Assembly: GCF_035946055.1 (NCBI RefSeq)
Contig: NZ_CP108364.1
Location: forward strand, 62,001 to 126,000
Origin: Streptomyces sp. NBC_01341
GTDB lineage: Bacteria; Actinomycetota; Actinomycetes; Streptomycetales; Streptomycetaceae
DNA: 64,000 nt
Reading direction: 5' to 3'
Shown here: positions 9,837 to 19,160 of the stretch, piece by piece
Layout: every line of letters starts with the position of its first letter
Numbering within the stretch: position 1 is the stretch's first letter
Translations under genes and position numbers: made by a program
The notes under the pieces: model-generated
What the model was told of the DNA's origin: nothing
Database searches by the model: none
Seen by the model: the letters and a program-made list of their open reading frames with translations, nothing else

Positions 9837-12800
9837 ATGCCCCTGAAGTTGAGGGGTCCCAATTCAAGCAAGGATGCACACACCGTGACCTCCCCTACCC
9901 GTGGCAGACGAGCCGCGGGCGTTTCGCGCTGGATTCAGCGCGGCGCCCTGGCCGTCGCCCTCGCCTGCCTACCGCAGGTCGTCATACCCGCGGGGTACGA
10001 CTCGTTCACTGCCGCAGCAGCCAGCCACCGGGACTTCCCCAGCCCACCCAAGGACCGCATCGACAAGGTTCTGCCCTTCACGAAGAAGACATCCCACGCT
10101 CCGGCGGACAAGGCACGCCCTGCGGCTGCTGACACGGCTACGCGGTTGAAGAACACGCGGTGGCCGGATGCGGCAAGCGCAAGTCTCAGACTGCCTGCCG
10201 TGGGCGCGAAGTCGGTGCGTGCTGGAAGCTTGCCCATAGCCCTCTCAACAGCTGCCACCCCCCGTCGTGGTAAGCAGGCGTCAGGGTTGCAGGTGGCGCC
10301 GAGCCTCGCGCCTTCGGTAGAGACCAAGGTGAAGCTTCTGGGGCACGGCGCCGCGCAGAAGGTGGGCCTCAACGGGCTCCTGTTCACTGTGGATCCCGCC
10401 GAGCAGCTGCCCAGCGGCCAGGAACTGCGGGTCTCTCTCGATTATTCGTCGTTCGCCTCGGCCTATGGCGGCTCCTACGGCTCGCGCCTCAAGCTCATGC
10501 AGATGCCAGCGTGTGCGCTGACCACTCCTGCCAAGGCGACTTGCCTGACGCCGAAGGGCCTGGGGTCGAAGAACAGCACCGAGGACCAGGTGGTGACCGC
10601 CACTGTTCCGAGAGCAGCGGCTATGAGCGCCGCTGTCGGCGTCCAGCCCATGGTGTTCGCGGCGGTAGCTGCTGCAAGCTCTGCGGGTGGCGACTTCAGC
10701 GCCACGCCTTTGTCGCAGTCCGCTTCGTGGGACGGCGGAGGTAGCACAGGAGCCTTCACGTGGAACTACCCGCTGCGGGTCCCCCCTGCCACCGCGGGCC
10801 CTGAGCCGCTCGTCAACATCGGTTACGACTCCGGCAGCGTGGACGGGCGCACAGGCTCGGAGAACAACCAGACCTCCGTCGTCGGTGAAGGCTTTTCGAT
10901 CACCGAGTCCTATATGGAGCGCAAGTATGGCTCCTGCAAGGACGACGGCCAGTCGGGCAAGGGCGACCTGTGCTGGAAGTACGACAACGCCACGCTCGTC
11001 CTCAACGGCAAGGCCAGTGAGCTCGTCAAGGCCTGCACAACCGACTCCGCCTGCCGTGCCGACGAAAAGTCTCAGAACGCCAGCACAAACTGGCGGCTGA
11101 AGGGCGACGATGCTTCACGCGTCGAGCGTCTGACCGATACCTCGCTAGATAACGGCGACGCGAACGGTGAGTACTGGAAGGTCACCACTGGTGACGGCAC
11201 CCAGTACTTCTTCGGGAAGCACAAGCTGAAGAGCGACAACAGCCGTGTTACGAACTCCGTCTGGACCGTACCGGTGTTCGGGGACGACAGCGGCGAGCCG
11301 TGCAATGCCTCGACCTTCACTGCCTCTTCCTGCATGCAGGCCTGGCGTTGGAACCTCGACTATGTCGTCGACACCCACGGCAATGCCAGCACCTACTGGT
11401 ACACCAAGGAATCGAACAACTACGCCAAGAACGCCACGACCGGCACCAGCACCGGCTACACCCGCGGCGGCTACCTCGACCGCATCGAGTACGGTCTGCG
11501 CACGGACAGCCTGCTCAGCAAGCCGGCTTCCCAGCGTGTCACATTCACTTACGCCGAACGCTGCGTCGTCACGGACGGCTGCGGCAGTTTGACCGACGCT
11601 ACGAAGAAAAACTGGCCCGATGTTCCGTTCGACCAGATCTGTGCTGACGGCAAGGCGTGCCCGCTCCTGATCAGCCCGACCTTCTTCACTCGCAAGCGGC
11701 TGACGGATGTCACTACCTCGGTATGGAAGGGCACGGGTACCGGAGCCGGCGCTGAGACTGACTTCCGCTCCGTGGACGGCTGGCACTTCGAACAGTCCTT
11801 CCCTGCTTCTGGTGATGTCAGCCAGCCCTCGCTGTGGCTGGAGTCGATTCAGAACACGGGCAAGGCGGGAACATCGGTCTCTCTGCCCAAGGTGACCTTC
11901 GGCGGCATTCAGAAGTCCAACCGCGTTGACAGCCCCAATGACGACATCGCTCCCTTCATCAAATGGCGTGTGCGGACCATCAAGTCCGAGACCGGGTCGC
12001 TCATCACCGTCAACTACTCCGACGTCCAGTGCGTCCGCGGCACCCTCATGCCGGTAGCGGAGGACAAGAATGACCTGCGCTGCTACCCCGTCTACTGGGC
12101 CAGTGACGGCGGCGAGCCGACCCTGGACTGGTTCCACAAGTACGTCGTCGAGTCCGTCTTCCAGGACGAGACCACGGCCGGCGGCCGCACCATCGAGACG
12201 TACAACACCTACGGCGTCGACGACCGCGGCGCGGGATGGGGGTACAGCGACGACGAGGGCCTGAGCAAGGACAAGTACCGCACCTGGGCACAATGGCGCG
12301 GCTACGCCAAGGTCACCACCACCACCGGTGACGCCACCGGCCCCCGGACCATGCAGACCGACCTCTTCATGCGCGGTCTGGACGGCGAAAAAGAAAAGGA
12401 CGGCACCCCCAGAGACGAGAAGACCACCGACTCCACCGGAAAGGTCCTCGAGGACTCTCGCCAGTACGCAGGATTCCTCCGCGAAAGCACCACGTTCGAC
12501 GGTGCCACCGTCGTGGGCACGACTATCAACGACCCCTGGTCACAGCGCACCGCCTCACACGCCTACACCTGGGGCACGACCGAAGCCTGGTTCGTCAATA
12601 CCGCGACCGCTCACAAACGGGAGCGACAGCCAGACGGCACGTACCGAACCCAGTCGTCCACCACAACCTTCGACACCACCTACGGCAGTCCCATCAGCAT
12701 CGCTGACGCAGGCGACGACGCGGCTATTGGTGACGAGACCTGCACCAAGACGACCTACGTCCACAACACCGACGCCTGGTTGATCAGCCTCCCGTCCCGC

Positions 12801-15800
12801 GTCGAGTCCTACGCAGTCGCATGCGGCACTACGCCACAGCTGCCCAAGGACACCATCTCCGACACTACGACCGCATACGACAACCAGCCGATCGGCAGCG
12901 CACCTACTGCGGGCGACGCCACAGCGATGGCCCGGCTCAAGAGCTACACCGCCGGCCGTCCCGACTACCAACCCCTGGCCACCAATACCTACGACGCTCT
13001 CGGGCGCCTCGCCAGCACAACGGACGTCCTCAACCGAACCACCACCACCACGTACACCCCGCCACCCAGCGGATACGGCCCGGTCACCGGAAGCGTAGTG
13101 ACTGACCCCAAGGGCTACACCGTCACGAGCACCATCGACCCCGCATGGGGCTCGGTCACCAAAGCCGTAGACGTCAACGGATCCACCACCGAATACTCAT
13201 TCGACGCCCTCGGCCGCCTCACCGCCGTCTGGCAGCCAGACCGCGTGCGCGCCCTCGGCGACACGGCCAGCATCGAGTACGAGTACAGCGTCAGCAACAC
13301 CGTGGCCTCATGGGTACGCACCGGCACGATTAAGGCCGACAGCAAGACCTATGACAACAGCTACGAAATTTTCGACTCACTGCTGCGATCACGCCAGCAG
13401 CAGGTAGCTTCGCCTTCCGGTGGCAGGGTGATCTCCGAATCCCTGTACGACGACCGTGGACTCGCTACCATCACGAACACTGATGTCCACGACGAGACCT
13501 CACCGGTAGGCGCACTCGCCAGCACCCTGCCCGGTTCTGTCCCCGCCTCCACGGAAACCGTTGTCGACGGAGCCGGCCGCGCCACCGAATCGATATTCCG
13601 GGTCTACGACCAGGAGAAGTGGCGCACCAAGACGGCAAACCTAGGCGACCGGGTGGCCACCACCGCCGCCGATGGCGGTTCGGGGACTCTGACCGTCACC
13701 AACGGCAGAGGCCAGGTGACCGAGCGGCGTGAATACGCCGGTCCCAAGCCGGAAGGCAACGACTACACGAAGACCACTTACACCTACTGGCCTACCGGCC
13801 AGGTCAAGACCATGACTGGCCCTGATCAGTCAGTCTGGACCTACACCTACGACCTGCGCGGCCGGCTGACCGAACAGACGGACCCCGACTCCGGCAGGAC
13901 CAAGACGTCGTACGACGACGCCGACCAAGTCCTGTCCACCACCGATGCCCGCGACAAAACCGTCGTGTTTGACTACGACGCACTGGGTCGCACCATCGGC
14001 ACCTGGGACGGCATCAAGGACAACGCCCACCAGCTGACACGCCTCACCTATGACAGCGTGCCCAACGGGAAGGGGCTGCCCGCCGCTTCGGTTCGCTACG
14101 TCGGCGGTGTAGGCCAGACCGGGAGCAGGGTCTACTCGGACCAAGTGGTCAAGTACGACGGCCTTTATCGCGCAACCGAGTCGAAGACTGTACTTGCGGC
14201 AACAGACCCTCTCGTCGTCGCGGGTGCCCCCAGCTCCTACACCACCAACCAGATCTTCAACGCCGACGGCAGCACGCAGAGCGTACGTCTTCCGGCGGCT
14301 GGCGGTCTGCCTGGCGAGACGGTCGCCTACGGGCACAACGCTCTCGGCATGGTCACCTCGGTCAAGGGCGACACCGACTACATTCGGTCGGTGGGCTACT
14401 CGCCGCTCGGCGACGTAGAAGAGACCCTGCTCGGCACCTCCTCTGCGGCCAAGCGGATGCAGATCCTCAACAGCTACGAGAGCGGCACCAGGCGGCTAGC
14501 CAACTCCCGCTCGCTGGACGACACCAACCCCGGCAACACCAGCGACGTCAACTACACCTACGACGACAGCGGAAACGTCACCTCGGTCAAGGACAAGGCC
14601 ACCTCTGACGCCCAGTGCTTCGCCTACGACGGACACAAGCGGCTGACGCAAGCATGGACTCCGGCAGACACCGCCTGCACAGCCGCACCCGCGGCGAATA
14701 ATCTGGGGGGCCCCGCCCCTTACTGGACCAGCTGGACGTACACCGCAGCCGGCCTGCGAGACACCCAGACTGCCCACTCATCCAGCGGCACCACCGTCAC
14801 CACCCACAACTACCCCGAGGTCTCCAGCACCGGCGCGGGCCAGCCCCACACCCTCACAAGCCGCACCACGTCCGGAGCCACCAGCAGCTACACCTACGAT
14901 AAAAGCGGCAACACCGAATCCAGGCCGGGTTCGAAAAGCACTCAAAACCTGGTTTGGGATGTCGAAGGACACCTTGCGTCACTCACAGAGGACGGTAAGA
15001 CAACCACCTACCTCTACAGCGCAACAGGCGAGCTCCTCATCCGCAGCGGCCCCACCGAGGCAGTCCTCTACCTTGGCGGTCAAGAAGTCCACTACGACAC
15101 AACCACCAAGCAGTTCACCGGCCAGCGCTCCTACAGTGCTGGCAACGGGTCCGCAGTACGGACCAACACCGGCTTGAGCTGGAAAGTCTCAGACCACCAC
15201 AACACCGCCTCACTCGTCGTCGACGCCACCACACAGAAGCTCACCCGCCGCTACACCGCACCGTTCGGCGAGACTCGCGGAACCAAGCCCCAGGCATGGC
15301 CCGACGACAAAACGTTCCTCGGTAAGCCACAAGACACAAACACGCAACTGACGCACGTCGGCGCACGCGAGTACGACACAGACACCGGCCGTTTCATCAG
15401 CGTCGACCCGATCCTCGCTCCCGAGGACCACGAGTCACTCAACGGCTATGCCTATGCCAACAACACACCCGTCACCCTCGCCGACCCGACCGGCCTTCGG
15501 CCCGACGGCGCATGCGGCGGCTCTGGCACATGCATCGTCGGCCACACCAAGTCAGGCGACGAAAAGTACGAGACCTGGACCTACAACGGCGGCGGCGGCT
15601 GGTCCTGGGGCTGGTCTGCAGTAAACAACCAGAACTACACGTACCAGAACAGACAGTACTCACTCACCACTTACACCTCCTACAACAGGAAATCTGGCTA
15701 CACCAAGGCTGTCAGCCTCAAGGTCGGACCCAAAAAGCCGCCGGAGAAGAAGCACTGGGCCATGGGAACGGGTCCCGGAGCTCTCGATCAAGGGTCGACT

Positions 15801-16346
15801 ACCGCCGCCATGCCGGATCTTCCGTGCGCGGTCGACGACGGGCTGTGCGATGTGCGGAATGCTCTCTTCAAAGTTGGAGTAGCCTCCGGCATGACCGGTG
15901 GTTCACTCGGATTCTTCGGGCTAAGAGGGAGCAGCATTGAACGTAAGTTCGGTGTGCCACAAGGCATCAGCTCTAGTCAATTCTCAAAAATATCGTCCAT
16001 GCTACGGGAACGGGGTGTAGGCGATATCGGCAAGCTATCTGTGCAGGGTAGTCGAGCATCTCAGCACGTCACAGATGGTTCGGACTTGGACATCGCAGTC
16101 CTCGTCCCTCCGCGTAAGTTCGACAGAATGATCGCAGAGTCTTTTGGTACACCGAACTCCGGGTCTTCACGCGATAAGACTCGAATTCACGCGATCAGAG
16201 TAGGGAAGATCACCGCTGGAGACGTTAAACCACGCCTCAGTAAAGTGCGGGATGCCCTGCAGGAGACACTCGGCGTGAAGGTAGACCTTTCCGTTATTAA
16301 GATCGGAGGAGAATTTGATGATGGCCCATACATCGACATCAGATGA
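9837..16346 (+). CDS. RHS/YD-repeat polymorphic toxin with nucleotidyltransferase-fold C-terminus
   Basis: A 2,169-residue exported RHS protein. A signal-peptide-like segment (GALAVALACLPQVVIPAG) lies near the N-terminus; the GTG at about 9885, preceded by AAGGA, is an alternative start. A large beta-rich region is followed, from roughly residue 1040, by many YD repeats (for example TYDLRGRLTEQTDPDSGR, VFDYDALGRTIGTWDG). The RHS core ends near residue 1,890 with REYDTDTGRFISVDP and LADPTGL, the usual border between shell and toxin. The variable C-terminus has GSRA and then GSDLDIAVLVPP (about residues 2,070-2,095), with a further Asp in VKVDLSVIK. This is the GS...DxD pattern of the nucleotidyltransferase superfamily, so it may act by NMP transfer to RNA or protein (inferred). 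The downstream gene overlaps its 3' end. Confidence 0.88.
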   Translation: MPLKLRGPNSSKDAHTVTSPTRGRRAAGVSRWIQRGALAVALACLPQVVIPAGYDSFTAAAASHRDFPSPPKDRIDKVLPFTKKTSHAPADKARPAAADTATRLKNTRWPDAASASLRLPAVGAKSVRAGSLPIALSTAATPRRGKQASGLQVAPSLAPSVETKVKLLGHGAAQKVGLNGLLFTVDPAEQLPSGQELRVSLDYSSFASAYGGSYGSRLKLMQMPACALTTPAKATCLTPKGLGSKNSTEDQVVTATVPRAAAMSAAVGVQPMVFAAVAAASSAGGDFSATPLSQSASWDGGGSTGAFTWNYPLRVPPATAGPEPLVNIGYDSGSVDGRTGSENNQTSVVGEGFSITESYMERKYGSCKDDGQSGKGDLCWKYDNATLVLNGKASELVKACTTDSACRADEKSQNASTNWRLKGDDASRVERLTDTSLDNGDANGEYWKVTTGDGTQYFFGKHKLKSDNSRVTNSVWTVPVFGDDSGEPCNASTFTASSCMQAWRWNLDYVVDTHGNASTYWYTKESNNYAKNATTGTSTGYTRGGYLDRIEYGLRTDSLLSKPASQRVTFTYAERCVVTDGCGSLTDATKKNWPDVPFDQICADGKACPLLISPTFFTRKRLTDVTTSVWKGTGTGAGAETDFRSVDGWHFEQSFPASGDVSQPSLWLESIQNTGKAGTSVSLPKVTFGGIQKSNRVDSPNDDIAPFIKWRVRTIKSETGSLITVNYSDVQCVRGTLMPVAEDKNDLRCYPVYWASDGGEPTLDWFHKYVVESVFQDETTAGGRTIETYNTYGVDDRGAGWGYSDDEGLSKDKYRTWAQWRGYAKVTTTTGDATGPRTMQTDLFMRGLDGEKEKDGTPRDEKTTDSTGKVLEDSRQYAGFLRESTTFDGATVVGTTINDPWSQRTASHAYTWGTTEAWFVNTATAHKRERQPDGTYRTQSSTTTFDTTYGSPISIADAGDDAAIGDETCTKTTYVHNTDAWLISLPSRVESYAVACGTTPQLPKDTISDTTTAYDNQPIGSAPTAGDATAMARLKSYTAGRPDYQPLATNTYDALGRLASTTDVLNRTTTTTYTPPPSGYGPVTGSVVTDPKGYTVTSTIDPAWGSVTKAVDVNGSTTEYSFDALGRLTAVWQPDRVRALGDTASIEYEYSVSNTVASWVRTGTIKADSKTYDNSYEIFDSLLRSRQQQVASPSGGRVISESLYDDRGLATITNTDVHDETSPVGALASTLPGSVPASTETVVDGAGRATESIFRVYDQEKWRTKTANLGDRVATTAADGGSGTLTVTNGRGQVTERREYAGPKPEGNDYTKTTYTYWPTGQVKTMTGPDQSVWTYTYDLRGRLTEQTDPDSGRTKTSYDDADQVLSTTDARDKTVVFDYDALGRTIGTWDGIKDNAHQLTRLTYDSVPNGKGLPAASVRYVGGVGQTGSRVYSDQVVKYDGLYRATESKTVLAATDPLVVAGAPSSYTTNQIFNADGSTQSVRLPAAGGLPGETVAYGHNALGMVTSVKGDTDYIRSVGYSPLGDVEETLLGTSSAAKRMQILNSYESGTRRLANSRSLDDTNPGNTSDVNYTYDDSGNVTSVKDKATSDAQCFAYDGHKRLTQAWTPADTACTAAPAANNLGGPAPYWTSWTYTAAGLRDTQTAHSSSGTTVTTHNYPEVSSTGAGQPHTLTSRTTSGATSSYTYDKSGNTESRPGSKSTQNLVWDVEGHLASLTEDGKTTTYLYSATGELLIRSGPTEAVLYLGGQEVHYDTTTKQFTGQRSYSAGNGSAVRTNTGLSWKVSDHHNTASLVVDATTQKLTRRYTAPFGETRGTKPQAWPDDKTFLGKPQDTNTQLTHVGAREYDTDTGRFISVDPILAPEDHESLNGYAYANNTPVTLADPTGLRPDGACGGSGTCIVGHTKSGDEKYETWTYNGGGGWSWGWSAVNNQNYTYQNRQYSLTTYTSYNRKSGYTKAVSLKVGPKKPPEKKHWAMGTGPGALDQGSTTAAMPDLPCAVDDGLCDVRNALFKVGVASGMTGGSLGFFGLRGSSIERKFGVPQGISSSQFSKISSMLRERGVGDIGKLSVQGSRASQHVTDGSDLDIAVLVPPRKFDRMIAESFGTPNSGSSRDKTRIHAIRVGKITAGDVKPRLSKVRDALQETLGVKVDLSVIKIGGEFDDGPYIDIR
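16305..16310 (+). promoter_or_regulatory. Ribosome binding site of the putative immunity gene
   Basis: GGAGGA lies inside the last codons of the RHS toxin gene, 7 bases before the ATG at 16318. It decides the start between TTG 16315, ATG 16318 and ATG 16321. Confidence 0.7.
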
Positions 16347-16710
16347 GACAGGCGACGAGAAGTACGAATACTGCAGAATTTACGTCTCGCTGAGCCGAGC
16401 ACGGACGCTCGGACTGCTGGCAGACGTCTTTCGGACGCCCTTTTCACGGTTCGGTCACGCCGAAGATCCTGAAGGCCTTACAGTCGATATCCGCGATAAC
16501 GAGGACTCTGACGCACGGACTACCGGGTCAGATTTCATCACGTGGCCGACCACCGTGGAACTGGAGCTGAACTCCGATGTCGATTCCGCAGTGATAATCG
16601 CCAAGGCATCAAACCTCCTGCATGTCATCTGGGGTTCAGGTGGAAAGGCCGTAGCCGCGTGCGATTTCGAAGACGAACTACCCTGGAGCGGCGGTATCTC
16701 GCGTCTCTGA
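16318..16710 (+). CDS. Putative immunity protein to the RHS nucleotidyltransferase toxin
   Basis: A 130-residue acidic, cytoplasmic-looking protein with no signal or membrane segment. I do not recognise the family. It contains strands and helices around RIYVSLSRARTLGLLADVFR, TVELELNSDVDSAVIIAKAS and HVIWGSGGKAVAACDF. Position is the main evidence: it begins within the toxin gene, overlapping its last 29 bases, on the same strand, with a good ribosome binding site. This is the standard layout of polymorphic toxin-immunity pairs, in which the small downstream protein binds the toxin tip and protects the producer. The overlap implies coupled translation. Alternative: an unrelated small gene. Confidence 0.7.
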   Translation: MMAHTSTSDETGDEKYEYCRIYVSLSRARTLGLLADVFRTPFSRFGHAEDPEGLTVDIRDNEDSDARTTGSDFITWPTTVELELNSDVDSAVIIAKASNLLHVIWGSGGKAVAACDFEDELPWSGGISRL

Positions 16711-16874
16711 CAGACACTCGCTGACGTCGATGCTGCCCTCCTACGGGTAGCACTGACACGCAGGCGCGCGCGAAGCCCAAAGCGTAGGGTCAGCTGTCCC
16801 CTTAGCTTCTAGTGGTTGTCACAACACCCGATGGACTTCGATATCCGCAAGGTGCGGACGACCGCTCAGGGGAC

Positions 16875-17170
16875 GTGAAGCTGCGCCGGGAGCGGAAGGC
16901 GTACTCACGGCTCGTGATGCAGTGGGGATACAGCAGCACGGAAGCCTGCCGGATCGTCGGTGTTGACCGGCGGAGCGGCAACAAGTGGCGTGACGGGCGC
17001 AGCGCCGACCGTATACAGAAGGCGGCACCACCAATTTCCGCGGTGGTGCCGCCTTCCGGCGCATTCAGGCTGTGTGAGGGCGAGCAGATCCACATCGCGG
17101 ACCGGCTGCGGGAGAAGGCCGTCGTGAGAGAGATCGTCGCGGAGATGGGCCGCAGTCCGTCCACTCGACA
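16875..17170 (+). pseudogene. IS30-family transposase, N-terminal remnant
   Basis: The frame reads LRRERKAYSRLVMQWGYSST, an HTH (ACRIVGVDRRSGNKWRDGRS) and then HIADRLREKAVVREIVAEMG followed by RSPST. This matches the paired N-terminal HTH region of IS30 transposases. After PSTR the match ends where VSREI would be expected, and the DDE core is absent. The remnant abuts the broken end of the DNA ligase gene, so this element or its deletion may have removed the ligase 3' end. Confidence 0.7.
17021..17053. repeat. Perfect 12-bp hairpin inside the IS30 remnant
   Basis: GGCGGCACCACC at 17021-17032 is exactly complementary to 17042-17053, with a 9-base loop and TT after it. It could form a strong RNA hairpin or terminator within the transposase frame. 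Confidence 0.6.
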
Positions 17171-17180
17171 TCCCCCAGCC

Positions 17181-17622
17181 TCACACCGCAGACGCCCGCT
17201 CATGTCGGAGGAGGACCTGAGGGCGACGGAGGGAGCCGGTGATCCCGCCGATGATCGCTTCTGTCGTGGCGCGGCGGCGGACCTTGTACCAGGATCCACG
17301 AACGCCCGGGCGGTACCGCCCGGCCCGGCACTTCACGACGACGCCCTCAACACCCGGGACGTCGGTCCATTCGGTCAGCCACTCCTGCACGACGGCGAGG
17401 TCGGTGGTCGACGGGCGCAGCGTCCACAGCGGCGTCAGCCGATGGTCGGCGAACAGCGCCTCGAGGATCTCTCGGCGCCGCCACAGGGGATCGTCCAGAA
17501 GCTCCCGCCAGTCGACTTGGAGGACGTCGAAGGCGATGAAGTGCGCGGGCAGTTCGGCAGCCAGGACCTTGGCCTGGCGGACGGCGGTCGCCCGGCGCTG
17601 CAAGGCGGTGAAGCTGAGCTGG
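17181..17622 (-). pseudogene. ATP-dependent DNA ligase, central/C-terminal fragment
   Basis: The frame carries LSFTALQRRATAV, the motif III region (LPAHFIAFDVLQVDWRELL), motif IV (GVEGVVVKC) and motif V (GSWYKVRRR), then TTEAIIGGITGSLRRPQVL. This is the adenylation domain of the LigC/LigD-type ATP-dependent ligases of Streptomyces. Motif I with the catalytic lysine is missing here but is found in the matching fragment at 20892-21169. The C-terminal OB domain is cut off after RPQVL, next to the IS30 remnant. Upstream of QLSFT the frame continues into unrelated inserted sequence. The gene therefore cannot make an active ligase. Confidence 0.85.
17617..17622. repeat. Left copy of the AGCTGG repeat at the ligase insertion junction
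   Basis: AGCTGG occurs here and at 20892-20897. Removing one copy and the 3,269 bases between them rejoins the ligase frame as ...GQL-SFTALQRR. It is therefore a direct repeat bracketing the inserted segment. Confidence 0.7.
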
Positions 17623-17699
17623 TCTAGGATCCGCGATTCGGCGAGCATTTCCGCGTGATCATGAGCAGTCACTACGTTCAGTAGCTGCCGGCCCCTTGG

Positions 17700-18085
17700 A
17701 CCGCTCGACGCTCCCCGCGAACGCTCGTTGCCATTCACGACTGCTTCCCCGGACAGTTCGTCCACCTCGAGCGAACCGACCTCGATCGCAGCAAAGGTCG
17801 ACTACGCCTGCTTCGGGCAGGACGCATAGACCACATCGTCTACCTCGACGCCTTCGCCCTGCGCCTGGCCACATCATGGGGACTTCAGCACCACCACCGC
17901 TGGCCCGACAGCTCCAACCCCACCTCTTCGTCAACCCCAACACCGCCGTCGACGATTCCATCCCGCCCAATAGCGGCGCCGCCGTCCAAGTGATCTTCCA
18001 GCGAGTCGGCCTTCCCAGTCGGCCGCCTGCGCGTGGACCGCATCGTGGACGAAGGCCGCCACGGCACCGACCCCATCCGGCTGGT
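17700..18085 (+). pseudogene. Integrase/tyrosine recombinase-like remnant
   Basis: One frame reads AIHDCFPGQFVHLERTDLD, HIVYLDAFALRLATSWG, HHHRWPDSSNPHLFVNP and VIFQRVGLP. After a frameshift the next frame reads GRLRVDRIVDEGRHGTDPIR. These stretches match the order of segments I recall in Streptomyces site-specific integrase-like proteins (WP.T.NPHLFV, then LR.DRILDEA). The catalytic C-terminal Arg/Tyr region is not recognisable. It lies at the left junction of the segment that splits the ligase gene, which suggests that segment arrived as part of an integrated element. Confidence 0.6.
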
Positions 18086-18344
18086 GTGTCCCCCACTCCC
18101 CTTGCTGCCGTCGAGAACGAGACGGGTGGTTCGCGGTCAGCGGAGAAGCTGCCGATGCCGGTACGGGAGAATCGGACATATGGGCCAAGGGTGACAGTCA
18201 CCCGATTGGCCGGTCAGGATTCTTTCGCGCCGTCAGACTCTGGGACGGAAGGCGCCGGTGGGGCGTGGGTATGGGCGAGACGGGGTGGGCGTGACCGAGC
18301 GCGGTAGAGTCGACCGTGCCTTTCCGGGTGAGACGGGGCTGGGC

Positions 18345-19160
18345 GTGACGGACCACGGTGTCCCGCACGCCCGCCCGGCCACGAAGGACCGGCCGGGCGG
18401 GCAACAGTACGGCGACGAGCTGCGGCAGGACGACAGGCCGGTGCGTCCGGTGCCGCGACACGTAGCCTGCGTGATGGACGGCAACGGCCGCTGGGCGCAG
18501 CGGCGTTCGCTTCCCCGGACAGCGGGCCACCGGGCTGCGGAGACGACCGTCATCGACATCATCGAGGCGGCCCGGGCCGCCGGTGTCGAGTGGCTCAGCC
18601 TGTACGCCTTCTCCACCGAGAACTGGAACCGCCCGGGCACAGAGGTCGACTATCTGATGCGCTTGGTCCGCCGAGTCGTGCGGAAGCATGCGCCGTTGCT
18701 GCTGGCCCGTGGCATCCGCTGTCGCTTCCTCGGGGTCGCCGACCCGCGTATCCCCCGTGAACTGGCCCGAGATTTCGACGATCTGGCTGCGCTGACCGCC
18801 GACAACCGCGGGATGACGCTGACCGTGGCCTTCGACCACGGCGGGCGCCGGGACATCGTGGAGGCCGCAAGATCGCTCATCCGCAGCAAGACGCCCGCTG
18901 ATGAGGTGACCGAGCGGCTCTTCGCGGACCACCTGCCGTTTCCCGACACCCCCAACGTGGACCTCGTCATCCGCACCTCCGGCGAACAGCGCATCTCCAA
19001 CTTCATGCTCTGGCAGGTTGCCTACGCCGAGTGGATCTTCCCCGAGGTGCTCTGGCCGGACTTCCGAGCCCCCGAGTTCCTCGCGTGCCTACATACCTAC
19101 CGGCGCCGCGACCGCCGCTTCGGCGGCGTGCCGCCCCGGACGAACGGAGACCCATCATGA
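18345..19160 (+). CDS. Cis-prenyltransferase (UppS-like isoprenyl diphosphate synthase)
   Basis: About 271 residues. All signature motifs are present: VACVMDGNGRWAQRR (catalytic Asp), GHRAA, LYAFSTENWNRP, AFDHGGRRDIVEAA and DLVIRTSGEQRISNF near the C-terminus. The enzyme condenses isopentenyl diphosphate onto an allylic starter with cis geometry, giving undecaprenyl-like or shorter cis-prenyl diphosphates. The GTG at 18345 starts just before a variable linker; a GTG at 18258 would add 29 poorly conserved residues. The stop codon overlaps the next start codon (ATGA), so translation is coupled to the MpaB-like gene. It lies inside the DNA that interrupts the ligase gene, so it is probably an accessory copy for a specialised lipid or terpenoid rather than the housekeeping enzyme. 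Confidence 0.88.
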   Translation: MTDHGVPHARPATKDRPGGQQYGDELRQDDRPVRPVPRHVACVMDGNGRWAQRRSLPRTAGHRAAETTVIDIIEAARAAGVEWLSLYAFSTENWNRPGTEVDYLMRLVRRVVRKHAPLLLARGIRCRFLGVADPRIPRELARDFDDLAALTADNRGMTLTVAFDHGGRRDIVEAARSLIRSKTPADEVTERLFADHLPFPDTPNVDLVIRTSGEQRISNFMLWQVAYAEWIFPEVLWPDFRAPEFLACLHTYRRRDRRFGGVPPRTNGDPS

